DNA of 64,000 bases from an uncultured Prevotella sp. (lineage in GTDB: Bacteria > Bacteroidota > Bacteroidia > Bacteroidales > Bacteroidaceae): contig UQFS01000003.1 of NCBI GenBank assembly GCA_900540375.1, positions 62,001-126,000 on the forward strand, written 5' to 3'. The notes beneath the pieces were generated by a model. That model saw nothing but the letters and a program-made list of their open reading frames with translations. It did no database searches and was not told where the DNA came from. This document shows, in pieces, positions 10,460 through 19,297 of the stretch; the stretch's first letter is position 1, and each line of letters opens with the position of its first letter. The position numbers were made by a program, and so were the translations under genes.

Positions 10460-10475
10460 TGTTTCACGTGAAACT
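10460..10475. other. parS-like centromere site 2
   Basis: TGTTTCACGTGAAACT matches the parS consensus TGTTNCACGTGAAACA except for the last base. It lies 42 bp upstream of uvrC and 787 bp from site 1. Confidence 0.78.
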
Positions 10476-10516
10476 GACAACATGCTTATATATAGTAGAT
10501 AAAGGTAAAGACGACC

Positions 10517-12370
10517 ATGACAAGAGAAGAAAACGACAAGAGACTGGCAAAACTCAAGAACATTGTACTTAATATGCCAGAGAAACCAGGCTCCTATCAG
10601 TTCTATGACAAGGATCATGTCATCATATATGTAGGTAAGGCAAAGAAACTCAAAAGCCGTGTCTCCACTTATTTCCATAAAGAAGTAGATCGCTTTAAGA
10701 CCAAGGTATTGGTGAGCAAGATAGAAGACATCAGCTATTCGGTCGTCAACAGTGAGGAAGACGCGCTGCTGCTCGAAAACGCGCTCATTAAGAAATACAA
10801 TCCCCGCTACAATGTACTGCTCAAAGACGGTAAGACCTATCCCAGCATTTGCGTGACCAACGAATACTTTCCCCGTATTTTCAAGACACGTCACATCAAC
10901 AAGCGCTACGGTACTTACTTCGGACCTTTTCCCCATATCTCGGCCATGTACAACGTGTTGGAACTCATCAAAAGAGCGTTTAAGCCACGTTCCTGCCGCC
11001 AGCCGATCACCCGAGAGGGCGTGGAACAGCACAAATACAAGCCTTGTCTGGAATATCATATCCACAACTGTGAGGGTTGCTGCATCGGCAAGCAGAGCTA
11101 CGAGGACTACCAGGAGAATATGCGGCAGGCGCGAGAGGTGCTCAAAGGCAACACGCGTGCACTCAGCGAATGGGTCTATACGCGCATGATGGCCAACGCC
11201 AAACTGTTGAAATTCGAGGAAGCAGAGCGCCTCAAGCAACGTTATCTGCTTCTGCAGGAGTTCGTCTCCAAGAGTGAGGTCGTCAGCCATACGATCAACG
11301 ACGTCGACGTCTTCACCATCACAGACGACGATCAGAAGAAGAACGCCTTTATCAACTACATCCATGTCACCAACGGCACGATCAACCAAAGCTTCACCTA
11401 TGAGTATAAGCGCAAGCTGGAGGAGACCGATCAGGACCTGCTGCTACAAGCCATCCCAGAGATTCGTGAGCGCTTCAAAAGCAAGGCGAAGGAGATCATC
11501 GTGCCCTTTGAGATGGACTGGACGCTGACAGATGCCACCTTCACCGTGCCGCAGCGGGGTGACAAACACCACCTTTTGGAACTCTCGGAGATGAACGGCA
11601 AGCAGTACAAATTCGACCGTCTGAAACAAAGCGACAAGCTCAATCCCGAACAAAAACAGACACGGCTGATGAAGGAACTGCAAGACCGGTTGCAACTGCC
11701 CAGGCTCCCCTACCAGATAGAATGTTTCGACAACTCCAACATCTCCGGTACGGATGCCGTAGCGGCTTGCATTGTCTACAAAGGCATGAAGCCCTCGAAG
11801 AAAGACTATCGCAAGTATAATATCAAGACGGTGGTAGGCCCTGACGACTATGCTTCCATGCAGGAGGTGGTGCGCCGCCGCTACGGTCGCATGAAAGAGG
11901 AAGGAACGCCCCTTCCGGACCTCATCATCACCGATGGCGGAAAAGGCCAGATGGATGTTGTCAGGGAAGTTGTGGAGGATGAACTCCATCTGCAGATTCC
12001 GATCGCCGGCCTTGCCAAGGACGACCGTCACCGCACCAATGAGCTGCTCTATGGCTTCCCGCCACAGGTGATCGGCATGAAAACTGACTCAGAGCTTTTC
12101 CGTGTGCTCACGCAGATACAGGACGAGGTGCACCGCTTCGCCATCACCTTCCACCGCGACAAGCGTTCCAAGCACGCTCTGCACTCAGAGCTCGACGACA
12201 TCAAAGGCATAGGCAGCAAGACAGCCGCGACGCTGCTCAAGGTCTTTAAGTCTGTCAAGAACATCAAGGGAGCAACACTTGACCAGCTTGCCATCACCAT
12301 CGGGCCAGCCAAAGCCCAGCTGGTTTATGATCACTTTCAGCAAGGACAGCAGCAGGAAGAAGAGATGTAG
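10517..12370 (+). CDS. uvrC: UvrABC excinuclease subunit C
   Basis: Makes the two incisions of nucleotide excision repair. The 617-residue protein shows, in order, a GIY-YIG nuclease (GSYQFYDKDHVIIYVGKAKK, about 25-44), a cysteine cluster (CLEYHIHNCEGCC), a UVR helical hairpin that binds UvrB (KLLKFEEAERLKQRYLLL), the RNase H-like nuclease (ECFDNSNISGTDAVAACIV and LIITDGGKGQ) and C-terminal helix-hairpin-helix motifs (DDIKGIGSKTAATLLKVF). The second parS-like site is in its upstream gap. A 22-bp repeat array and the first copy of the palindromic element follow. Confidence 0.96.
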   Translation: MTREENDKRLAKLKNIVLNMPEKPGSYQFYDKDHVIIYVGKAKKLKSRVSTYFHKEVDRFKTKVLVSKIEDISYSVVNSEEDALLLENALIKKYNPRYNVLLKDGKTYPSICVTNEYFPRIFKTRHINKRYGTYFGPFPHISAMYNVLELIKRAFKPRSCRQPITREGVEQHKYKPCLEYHIHNCEGCCIGKQSYEDYQENMRQAREVLKGNTRALSEWVYTRMMANAKLLKFEEAERLKQRYLLLQEFVSKSEVVSHTINDVDVFTITDDDQKKNAFINYIHVTNGTINQSFTYEYKRKLEETDQDLLLQAIPEIRERFKSKAKEIIVPFEMDWTLTDATFTVPQRGDKHHLLELSEMNGKQYKFDRLKQSDKLNPEQKQTRLMKELQDRLQLPRLPYQIECFDNSNISGTDAVAACIVYKGMKPSKKDYRKYNIKTVVGPDDYASMQEVVRRRYGRMKEEGTPLPDLIITDGGKGQMDVVREVVEDELHLQIPIAGLAKDDRHRTNELLYGFPPQVIGMKTDSELFRVLTQIQDEVHRFAITFHRDKRSKHALHSELDDIKGIGSKTAATLLKVFKSVKNIKGATLDQLAITIGPAKAQLVYDHFQQGQQQEEEM

Positions 12371-12418
12371 AGAGGACAAGAGAGGGAAGCGGGGGGAGTA
12401 GATAAACGCTCCGCACTT

Positions 12419-12543
12419 GCTTGACAAAAGGCTCCACAGAGGCTTGCCAAAGGCCGCACAGAGGCTTGCCAAAGGCCACACAGGAGCTTGCCAAAGGGGC
12501 ATGTGCGCTTCCTAAAGGGCTCGCTCTTGCTTATAAGCAAGAG
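12419..12543. repeat. Imperfect direct repeats, 22-bp period, ending in a 20-bp palindrome
   Basis: Units start near 12419, 12442, 12464, 12486, 12507 and 12529 (steps 23, 22, 22, 21, 22). The best units read GCTTGCCAAAGGCC; on the minus strand this gives CTTTGGCAAG, sharing GGCAAG with the array at 26025. The last part is the perfect 20-bp palindrome CTCTTGCTTATAAGCAAGAG (12524-12543). The array begins about 50 bp after the uvrC stop. Open frames crossing it are a by-product of the repeats. Confidence 0.75.
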
Positions 12544-12904
12544 AGCAGAACTCAAGGGAAGAAGAGCGGAACGACTATACTGGCCTTTCCTCGCAAAGAC
12601 GCGACAAGAAGAAGGATTTGCAATTAATTGGTTATCAGATAGTTATCTACTTTTTCTTCAAAACCGGTCAGCTTTCTCTTCCCTGCTGATTGGCGTAAGC
12701 TCCAGGGCGCTCCCCATAGATGAAGACTGGGAAGCGACGCTTTTTGTTTTGTGTTTTTATTGACAAAAACATGTCAGCGAAAGGTTTCATTCCAGAGAGA
12801 AACTTTTGGTGAAAAAGCGACTCTGACAGGTTGATGATGGCAAAATAACTAACTCAAAACGTCAAAAAGCCCTTCTTTCATTGTCATTCTTGCTGTTTTT
12901 AGCT
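12544..12904. other. Non-coding spacer, nothing recognised
   Basis: AT-rich sequence between the 22-bp repeats and the palindromic element. No gene, promoter with good spacing, or terminator was recognised. A stretch near 12803-12830 (GGTGAAAAAGCGACTCTGA) weakly resembles the end of the palindromic element and may be a decayed piece. Confidence 0.5.
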
Positions 12905-13133
12905 ATCAGAAAGGCTTTTTGATGTGGTCAGAAAGCCTTTCTGATGAAAAATTCTCTAGAGAATTTTTCGTCAAAGTACCTTGTTGAGAAAAGCCCGAAA
13001 ACAGGCTATTTCATAAGATCCTATGTTACAGCGTTTTATAAAAACCTCTCAATTTTCGCAAAATCGCACGAAAATAGAGCTTGGTGAAAAAGAATCGATT
13101 CTCAGGGGCTCTAAAATGTCAGTTTACAAGACA
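12905..13133 (+). repeat. Palindromic intergenic element, copy 1 of 3
   Basis: Order of parts: hairpin ATCAGAAAGGCTTT (12905-12918) with AAAGCCTTTCTGAT (12932-12945); directly after it a 24-bp perfect palindrome (12946-12969) with core AAATTCTCTAGAGAATTT; a middle stretch holding ATTTTCGCAAAAT; the palindrome AGAATCGATTCT (13091-13102) followed by CAG; and TTACAAGACA (13124-13133). Centre-to-centre distance between the two palindromes is 139 bp, exactly as in copies 2 and 3. It lies between uvrC and dtd, both on the plus strand. No protein is encoded. Confidence 0.85.
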
Positions 13134-13327
13134 CTTCGGCATTGAATGAAAAAGCGAGGAGGATAAGGGCTGAAAATCCGATGGCATTGTGGTGAGCGCC
13201 AAGTAGAGCACAAGGGGTAATGATCAGCAGATTGAGCGATCAACGAGTAGATTTTCAGATAAAACTATCGTGTTTTGGAATAAATTGCTTAAATTTGTAG
13301 GTTGCAAAACAAGAAGAGAAAACAATA

Positions 13328-13780
13328 ATGAAAATCGTAATACAGCGTGTCAGTCATGCTTCGGTGACGATAGAGGGCAAGGTGAAGTCCAGCATTGGCC
13401 GCGGCTACCTCATCCTTTTAGGAATAGGCATCGACGACGATGAGGAGGATATCCGGTGGCTGGTGAAGAAGATCATAGGCCTGCGCGTCTTCGATGATGC
13501 CAATGGCGTGATGAACCTCAGCATCGGCGACGTAGGCGGTGACATCATCGTCGTGAGCCAGTTCACACTCATGGCCAGCACCAAGAAAGGCAATCGTCCC
13601 AGCTGGATCAAGGCGGCGCCCCACTCCGTCTCCATCCCCCTCTATGAGCGTTTCTGCAAGGAGCTGCGGGAGGCTTTCGGCAAGCCGATCGGCACCGGAG
13701 AGTTTGGCGCTGACATGAAGGTGGAACTGCTCAACGACGGACCCGTAACCATCTGCATAGACACAAAAAACAAGGAATAA
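13328..13780 (+). CDS. dtd: D-aminoacyl-tRNA deacylase
   Basis: Removes D-amino acids (and glycine) mischarged on tRNA. The 150-residue length is standard. It begins MKIVIQRVSHASVTIEGK, the usual Dtd N-terminus, and has the two catalytic motifs SQFTLMA (about 78-84) and NDGPVTI near the C-terminus (family NxGPVT). A -7 element TAAATTTG lies at 13290-13297, about 30 bp before the ATG. First of three plus-strand genes with 57-bp gaps (dtd, MazG-like gene, deoC), probably one operon ending at the deoC terminator. Confidence 0.95.
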   Translation: MKIVIQRVSHASVTIEGKVKSSIGRGYLILLGIGIDDDEEDIRWLVKKIIGLRVFDDANGVMNLSIGDVGGDIIVVSQFTLMASTKKGNRPSWIKAAPHSVSIPLYERFCKELREAFGKPIGTGEFGADMKVELLNDGPVTICIDTKNKE

Positions 13781-13837
13781 GACCATTAAATGCCGCCCCT
13801 GGCATAAGACATCAGGGCGGTGACTAAACAATAGAAT

Positions 13838-14191
13838 ATGGAGAACCAATCGCTCACCCTTGAAGAGGCCCAACAGCAGGTAGACAGCTGGATCAAGACC
13901 TATGGCGTGCGCTATTTCAGCGAGTTGACCAACATGACTGTCCTCACAGAGGAAGTCGGTGAACTCGCCCGCGTGATGGCCCGCAAATATGGCGACCAGA
14001 GCTTCAAAGCCGGCGAGAAAGACAATCTCGGAGAGGAAATGGCAGACATTTTCTGGGTGCTCTGCTGCCTGGCCAACCAGACCGGCGTGGACCTCACAGA
14101 GGAGTTCAGAAAGAGCATGGACAAGAAGACAAAACGTGACGCGGCAAGACACAAGGACAATCCTAAGCTCAAGGACCAGTACAACCAATAG
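13838..14191 (+). CDS. MazG-like nucleotide pyrophosphohydrolase
   Basis: A 117-residue all-alpha protein of the MazG/dUTPase-like NTP pyrophosphohydrolase group. Metal-binding acidic motifs are visible: EEVGE (38-42) and EEMAD (66-70), the EExxE...ExxD signature. Such single-domain forms hydrolyse NTPs or dNTPs to the monophosphate as house-cleaning enzymes; the preferred nucleotide cannot be told from sequence. The C-terminal tail is rich in Lys and Arg (KKTKRDAARHKDNPKLKDQ). It lies 57 bp after dtd and 57 bp before deoC. Confidence 0.85.
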   Translation: MENQSLTLEEAQQQVDSWIKTYGVRYFSELTNMTVLTEEVGELARVMARKYGDQSFKAGEKDNLGEEMADIFWVLCCLANQTGVDLTEEFRKSMDKKTKRDAARHKDNPKLKDQYNQ

Positions 14192-14248
14192 CTACACACC
14201 AACAACGGCCCATAGCAACTCATTCATAACTCATCAAATCATACTCAT

Positions 14249-15220
14249 ATGGCATACACAAAAGACATCGAGCCCACCATACAGCCGGGCAGCCTGAAGG
14301 CGAAAGTAGAGAACGTCCGTAAAAGCAACGAACCGAAAGAAGATAAATACGAGCAGGCACTGCACAAATACAACTGCGACGTCGACGAGGCAGAGGTGAA
14401 AGCCGCCGTCGCGAAGATCATCGCAGAGAAGGTGCCCGAAAACGACAACGAGGACGTGAAAAAGTTCCTTCTCGGCAGCGTGGAGCTCACCAGTCTCCAC
14501 ACCACCGACACAGACGAAAGCATTCTGGCCATGACCGAAAAGGTCAACAAGTTCGACGAGGCCTATCCCGACCTACCCCATGTGGCTACAATCTGCGTCT
14601 ATCCCAACTTTGCGCATATCGTCAGTCAGAGCCTCGAAGTAGATGGCGTCGAGGTAGCGGTCGTCTCCGGCTCCTTTCCTTCCTCACAGACGTTTGTAGA
14701 GGTGAAAGTGGCCGAGACTGCGCTGGCTATCAAGGACGGCGCAACAAACGTGGATATCGTCCTGCCCGTAGGCAAGTTCCTCAGCGGCGACTACGAGGGT
14801 CTGGCCGACGATATCGATGAACTGAAGCAGACCTGCGGTGAGGTACCCATGAAGGTGATCCTCGAAACCTGCGACCTGGGTAGCCTCAGCAACGTGAAGA
14901 AAGCGGCCTTGCTGGCGATGTATTCCGGTGCTGACTATATCAAAACCTCAACAGGAAAAGAGAAGCAAGGAGCCACGCCAGAGGGTGTTTATGTCATGGC
15001 GCATGCCATCAAGGAGTACTACGAGCAGACGGGCCGTGTCGTCGGGCTGAAGCCTGCCGGTGGCATCAACACGGTCAAGGATGCTGTGACCTACTACACC
15101 ATCGTGAAGGAAGTCCTCGGTGAGAAGTGGCTCACCAATAAGCTCTTCCGCCTTGGCACGAGTCGCTTGACCAACCTGCTGCTCAGCGACGTGCTCGGCA
15201 AAGAGACCAAGTGGTACTAA
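14249..15220 (+). CDS. deoC: Deoxyribose-phosphate aldolase
   Basis: Class I aldolase splitting 2-deoxyribose 5-phosphate into acetaldehyde and glyceraldehyde 3-phosphate in nucleoside breakdown. The Schiff-base lysine is K232 in IKTSTGK (231-237); CVYPNFAHIV (117-126), TNVDIVLPVG (167-175) and KVILETCDLG (202-211) are family motifs. With 323 residues it has about 70-80 extra N-terminal residues compared with the 220-260-residue enzymes, as in other Bacteroidetes. The extension is charged and has no signal peptide. Last gene of the dtd run, followed by a terminator. Confidence 0.93.
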   Translation: MAYTKDIEPTIQPGSLKAKVENVRKSNEPKEDKYEQALHKYNCDVDEAEVKAAVAKIIAEKVPENDNEDVKKFLLGSVELTSLHTTDTDESILAMTEKVNKFDEAYPDLPHVATICVYPNFAHIVSQSLEVDGVEVAVVSGSFPSSQTFVEVKVAETALAIKDGATNVDIVLPVGKFLSGDYEGLADDIDELKQTCGEVPMKVILETCDLGSLSNVKKAALLAMYSGADYIKTSTGKEKQGATPEGVYVMAHAIKEYYEQTGRVVGLKPAGGINTVKDAVTYYTIVKEVLGEKWLTNKLFRLGTSRLTNLLLSDVLGKETKWY

Positions 15221-15246
15221 GACAAGGAAAACATCCAATAAATGCG

Positions 15247-15279
15247 AAAGGGAGCAACCTCAATGAGGCTGCTCCCTTT
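15247..15279 (+). terminator. Terminator of deoC
   Basis: AAAGGGAGCA (15247-15256) and TGCTCCCTTT (15270-15279) with an inner CCTC/GAGG stem, then TTTATGAT. It lies between convergent deoC and the polyprenyl synthase and may serve both. Confidence 0.8.
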
Positions 15280-15309
15280 TATGATAGATGGCGGATGATC
15301 AAGCTATGA

Positions 15310-16287
15310 TTAGATATTCCGCTCAATGACATAGTCAAGATAGGCTCTGAGGCTCTTGCGCACGTCATCATCATGTACCTCATGCTCAAGGAAATAAACG
15401 CTCTCGGCATGAAGCTCCCACATGCGCTGATCGGCATATTCTATACCTCCGTTCTCTTTCGTAAACTTGACGAGCTCCGCGATCTCCTCCTTGGTCACGG
15501 TACCTGCTTTCACCTTCTTGGCCAGGGCAAGCATCTCCTGGCTGCCGGTGGAGCGCAGCGCATGGATGACGGGCAGCGTGAGCTTGCCCTCGGCCATGTC
15601 GTTGCCGGTAGGCTTACCGACGTTGGCCTGGTCGTAATAGTCAAAAATGTCGTCACGGATCTGGAAGATAATGCCCAAGTTCTGACCGAACTTCTTGGCC
15701 TCCTGAATCTCTTCCTCTGGCGCTCCTGCCGACAACGCGCCGATGGCAGCGCAAGCCTCGAAGAGTGCTGCCGTCTTTTGCTTGATCACTTGATAGTAGA
15801 CTTCCTCCGAAATATCTTGGTTCTGGATATTGGAAAGCTGCAGAATCTCACCATTGGACAGCGTGCGACCGAGCTCGGCAAGATGCCTTACGATGGTCTC
15901 AGAATGCGTATAGCTGACATGCAGCAAGGCCGTTGAGAGGATATAATCGCCCACGAGCACAGCCACCTTATTGTCAAACATCGCATTGACGCTCTTCTGC
16001 CCACGCCGTTCTCCACTCTCGTCCACGACATCGTCGTGCACGAGCGAGGCCGTGTGCAGCAGCTCCAAACCCACTGCCGCATGCTGTGTGATATCAGAGA
16101 TCTCGCCGAAGTTCTTGGCCATGAGAAGTATCAATATAGGACGCATACGCTTGCCTGCGCGGTTGCGGATGTGCTCCAGCGCCTGCGACAAAAGCCCGTC
16201 GGCATGCGACAACGACTTGTTGAAAAGATCGATGAAATCGCACAATTCTGAGCTGATAGGTTGCTTGATGATCGACAAATAATCCAT
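15310..16287 (-). CDS. Long-chain polyprenyl diphosphate synthase
   Basis: Trans-type prenyltransferase that extends farnesyl diphosphate, most likely for the menaquinone side chain. The 325-residue protein has both aspartate-rich motifs: LVHDDVVDE (about 82-90) and QIRDDIFDYY in the second half, plus GKRMRP (45-50) for isopentenyl diphosphate binding. It belongs to the IspB/HepT-like group; the chain length made cannot be read from sequence. A -7 element TAATTTTG on the minus strand lies at 16307-16314, and polA diverges from the same 90-bp gap. Confidence 0.88.
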   Translation of the reverse strand: MDYLSIIKQPISSELCDFIDLFNKSLSHADGLLSQALEHIRNRAGKRMRPILILLMAKNFGEISDITQHAAVGLELLHTASLVHDDVVDESGERRGQKSVNAMFDNKVAVLVGDYILSTALLHVSYTHSETIVRHLAELGRTLSNGEILQLSNIQNQDISEEVYYQVIKQKTAALFEACAAIGALSAGAPEEEIQEAKKFGQNLGIIFQIRDDIFDYYDQANVGKPTGNDMAEGKLTLPVIHALRSTGSQEMLALAKKVKAGTVTKEEIAELVKFTKENGGIEYADQRMWELHAESVYFLEHEVHDDDVRKSLRAYLDYVIERNI

Positions 16288-16377
16288 GCTATAGTAATCT
16301 TTGATACAAAATTAGTTATTTTAATTGGATAATATGGCAATAATTTCGTAATTTTACAAATAAAAACGAAATATCAA

Positions 16378-19140
16378 ATGAACAAGCTCTTCTTACTTGA
16401 CGCTTACGCCATCATTTTCCGGGCGTACTATGCCTTTATCAACCGACCGACCATCAACTCCAAAGGCCTGAACACCTCCGCTATCCTGGGCTTTTGCAAC
16501 ACGTTGAGGGAGATCATTGACAAAGAGCATCCTACCCATCTTGGCGTGGCCTTCGACCACGGCAGGACTTTCCGCCACGAGGCTTATCCACCCTACAAGG
16601 CACAGCGCGAGGAGACACCGGAAGACATCAAGCTCAGCGTACCTTATATAAAGGAGATCCTACAGGCCATGCACATCCCCGTCTTGCAGGCCGACGGCTT
16701 TGAGGCCGACGACGTCATCGGCACGCTGGCAACCAAAGCCGGGCAGGCCGGAGTGGAGACCTATATGCTCACCCCCGACAAGGACTATGGACAGCTCATC
16801 GCGCCAAACGTCTTTATGTTCAAACCACGCCACGGAGGTGGCTATGACAAAATCGGCGAGAGCGAGATCAAAGAGAAGTATGGTATCGACTCCGCGCACA
16901 AGGTCATCGACCTGCTGGCCCTCATGGGTGACTCAGCCGACAACTATCCCGGTTGCCCCGGCGTAGGAGAGAAGACTGCCGTGAAGTTGATCAATGAGTT
17001 CGGATCGTGTGAAGAGCTCCTCACCCACGCCGACCGGCTCAAAGGAAAAATGCGGGAGAAGGTGGAAAACGCCAAAGACGACATCAAGATGTCGAAGTTC
17101 CTCGCCACCATCCGCACCGATGTGCCCATCGAGCTCAACCTCGACGAACTGAAGATGACCGAGCCCGACGAGAAGCAACTCAGCGAGATCTTCGCACAAC
17201 TCGAGTTTAAGCGACTTGCCGAGAAATTTCTCCATAAGGCTGAAAATGCCAAGAAGAACGCTCCAAAACAGCCTTCTCTTTTTGACGAAATTCCGACCGA
17301 CGGGTCAGTTGCCGCTGAAAATTCGATTCTCGCAAGCCTTAAAACGACCCCTCACGAGTATCAACTGATTGATAACAAGCAAGATGTGTCTCAACTTTAT
17401 GACTTTTTGAGGACAAAAGAAATTCTCAGTTTAGACACAGAAACCACTTCAACAAGCCCCGTCGACGCCGAATTGGTCGGTTTGAGCTTCGCTGTTGAGG
17501 AAAACAAGGCATATTATGTGGCGATACCAGCCAATCGTGAAGAAGCCTTGCAATATGTTAACATATTCAAACCTCTCTATGAGAACACGGAAACGCTCAA
17601 GGTCGGACAGAACATCAAGTACGACTATGAGGTACTCCGCAACTATGGCGTCGACATCCAGGGCCGCATGTTCGACACCATGCTCGCCCACTATGTGCTT
17701 CAGCCCGAACTGCATCACAACATGGACTTCATGGCCGAGACACTCCTCCACTACCGTACCATACACATCGAAGAGCTCATCGGACCCAAAGGAAAGCATC
17801 AGAAGAACATGCGCGACCTGGATCCTAAAGATGTATATGAATACGCGGCTGAGGATGCCGACGTCACTTTGAAGCTGAAAAACGTGCTCGAGCCCATGCT
17901 CAAGGAGAAGGGAATGGAGCGGCTGTTCTGGGACATCGAGATGCCACTCGTCAAGGTTCTCGCCGACATGGAGCTCAACGGCGTCTGCCTCGACACCGAC
18001 TCGCTCAAAGAGACGGAGCGCATCTTCAAGGAGCGCATGGCCCACTATGAGCAGTACGCCTATGAGCTCGCAGGCGAAACGTTCAACATCAGCAGCCCCA
18101 AGCAGGTCGGCGACATCCTCTTCGGCAAGATGCAGCTCCTCGACAAACCCAAGAAGACGCGCACAGGACAGTATGTCACCTCTGAGGAGGTACTGCTTCA
18201 GTTGCGCGACAAGGCTCCTATCGTCGACGACATCCTCAATTACCGTGGACTGAAAAAGCTCCTCGGCACCTATGTCGAGGCATTGCCACTGTTGATCAAC
18301 AAGCGCACGGGACATATCCATACGTCGTTCAATCAGGCAGTTACCGCCACGGGGCGACTCTCATCCTCAGACCCTAACCTGCAGAACATTCCCGTGCGTG
18401 ACGACGACGGCAAGGAGATCCGCAAATGCTTCGTGCCCGAGCCGGGCTGCCTCTTCTTCTCCGCTGACTACAGCCAGATAGAGTTGCGCATCATGGCTCA
18501 CCTCAGTGGCGATGAGAATATGACAGAGGCGTTCCGCGAGGGACTGGACATCCACCGCGCCACCGCCGCCAAGATATGGAAAGAACCCCTTGATGAGGTC
18601 ACCGACGCACAGCGCAAGAAGGCCAAGCAAGCCAACTTCGGCATCATCTACGGCATCACTGCCTTTGGTCTGGCGCAGCGCATGGGCATTCCCAACGGTG
18701 AGGCACGACAGCTCATCCAGGACTATTTCGCTACCTTCCCCAAAGTCCATGCGTTCATGGAAAACGCCATCACGACGGCACGAGAGAAGAAATATGCTGA
18801 GACGATGTTTGGCCGGCGCCGCTATCTGCCCGATATAGACTCCAAGAACGGCACCGTGCGAGGCTTTGCTGAGCGCAATGCCATCAACGCGCCCATTCAG
18901 GGATCGGAAGCCGACATCATCAAGATAGCCATGATACGCATCTGGCGACGCTTCAAAGAGGAAGGCATACGATCCAAAATGATCCTTCAGGTGCACGACG
19001 AACTCAACTTCAGCGTCTATCCCGAAGAGAGAGACAAGGTAGAGAACATCGTCCTCACCGAGATGCAAAACGCCTGTCAACTCAGCGTACCACTGATTGC
19101 TGACGCCGGTTGGGGAAAGAACTGGCTGGAAGCGCACTAA
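16378..19140 (+). CDS. polA: DNA polymerase I
   Basis: Repair and Okazaki-fragment polymerase. All three modules are present in 920 residues: the 5' nuclease (about 1-290, with FEADDVIGTLA and LMGDSADNYPGCPGVGEKTA), a 3'-5' exonuclease (about 335-510) with intact acidic residues (LSLDTETTS, and YAAEDADVTLKL), and the polymerase domain (FFSADYSQIELRIMAHLSG, KKAKQANFGIIYGI, LQVHDELNFSV). The proofreading residues look functional, unlike those of some polA proteins. It diverges from the polyprenyl synthase and is followed by a large hairpin at 19157-19220. Confidence 0.97.
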   Translation: MNKLFLLDAYAIIFRAYYAFINRPTINSKGLNTSAILGFCNTLREIIDKEHPTHLGVAFDHGRTFRHEAYPPYKAQREETPEDIKLSVPYIKEILQAMHIPVLQADGFEADDVIGTLATKAGQAGVETYMLTPDKDYGQLIAPNVFMFKPRHGGGYDKIGESEIKEKYGIDSAHKVIDLLALMGDSADNYPGCPGVGEKTAVKLINEFGSCEELLTHADRLKGKMREKVENAKDDIKMSKFLATIRTDVPIELNLDELKMTEPDEKQLSEIFAQLEFKRLAEKFLHKAENAKKNAPKQPSLFDEIPTDGSVAAENSILASLKTTPHEYQLIDNKQDVSQLYDFLRTKEILSLDTETTSTSPVDAELVGLSFAVEENKAYYVAIPANREEALQYVNIFKPLYENTETLKVGQNIKYDYEVLRNYGVDIQGRMFDTMLAHYVLQPELHHNMDFMAETLLHYRTIHIEELIGPKGKHQKNMRDLDPKDVYEYAAEDADVTLKLKNVLEPMLKEKGMERLFWDIEMPLVKVLADMELNGVCLDTDSLKETERIFKERMAHYEQYAYELAGETFNISSPKQVGDILFGKMQLLDKPKKTRTGQYVTSEEVLLQLRDKAPIVDDILNYRGLKKLLGTYVEALPLLINKRTGHIHTSFNQAVTATGRLSSSDPNLQNIPVRDDDGKEIRKCFVPEPGCLFFSADYSQIELRIMAHLSGDENMTEAFREGLDIHRATAAKIWKEPLDEVTDAQRKKAKQANFGIIYGITAFGLAQRMGIPNGEARQLIQDYFATFPKVHAFMENAITTAREKKYAETMFGRRRYLPDIDSKNGTVRGFAERNAINAPIQGSEADIIKIAMIRIWRRFKEEGIRSKMILQVHDELNFSVYPEERDKVENIVLTEMQNACQLSVPLIADAGWGKNWLEAH

Positions 19141-19156
19141 AGTAAAGATGTCAGAC

Positions 19157-19220
19157 AATTCCAAATTTCTTATAAGATTTTCGAAATCGACTCCAAAAAT
19201 CTTATAAGAAATTGGGAATT
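19157..19220. terminator. Large inverted repeat between polA and ychF
   Basis: Two 25-nt arms (19157-19181 and 19196-19220) pair with one mismatch around a 14-nt loop. Each arm contains the palindrome CTTATAAG. It starts 16 bp after the polA stop. Stem and position suit a polA terminator, but only AT-rich bases follow (TAACAG) and there is no clean T-run, so a regulatory or protein-binding role is possible. Confidence 0.55.
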
Positions 19221-19231
19221 TAACAGTTACC

Positions 19232-19263
19232 TTTGCCCACCTCAGATATTTTTCTTACTTTTG
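19232..19263 (+). promoter_or_regulatory. Promoter of ychF-lgt
   Basis: TTTG (19232-19235), a 20-bp spacer and TACTTTTG (19256-19263). The start codon at 19298 is about 28 nt after the expected transcription start. Confidence 0.65.
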
Positions 19264-19297
19264 CAAACAGAAAAGATATAAACGCTTATATAAAGAC

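Noticed and set aside
12421..12627. Open frame through the 22-bp repeats after uvrC
   Set aside because: Its apparent peptide repeats come from the DNA repeat; the period is not a multiple of three and there is no promoter or ribosome-binding context.
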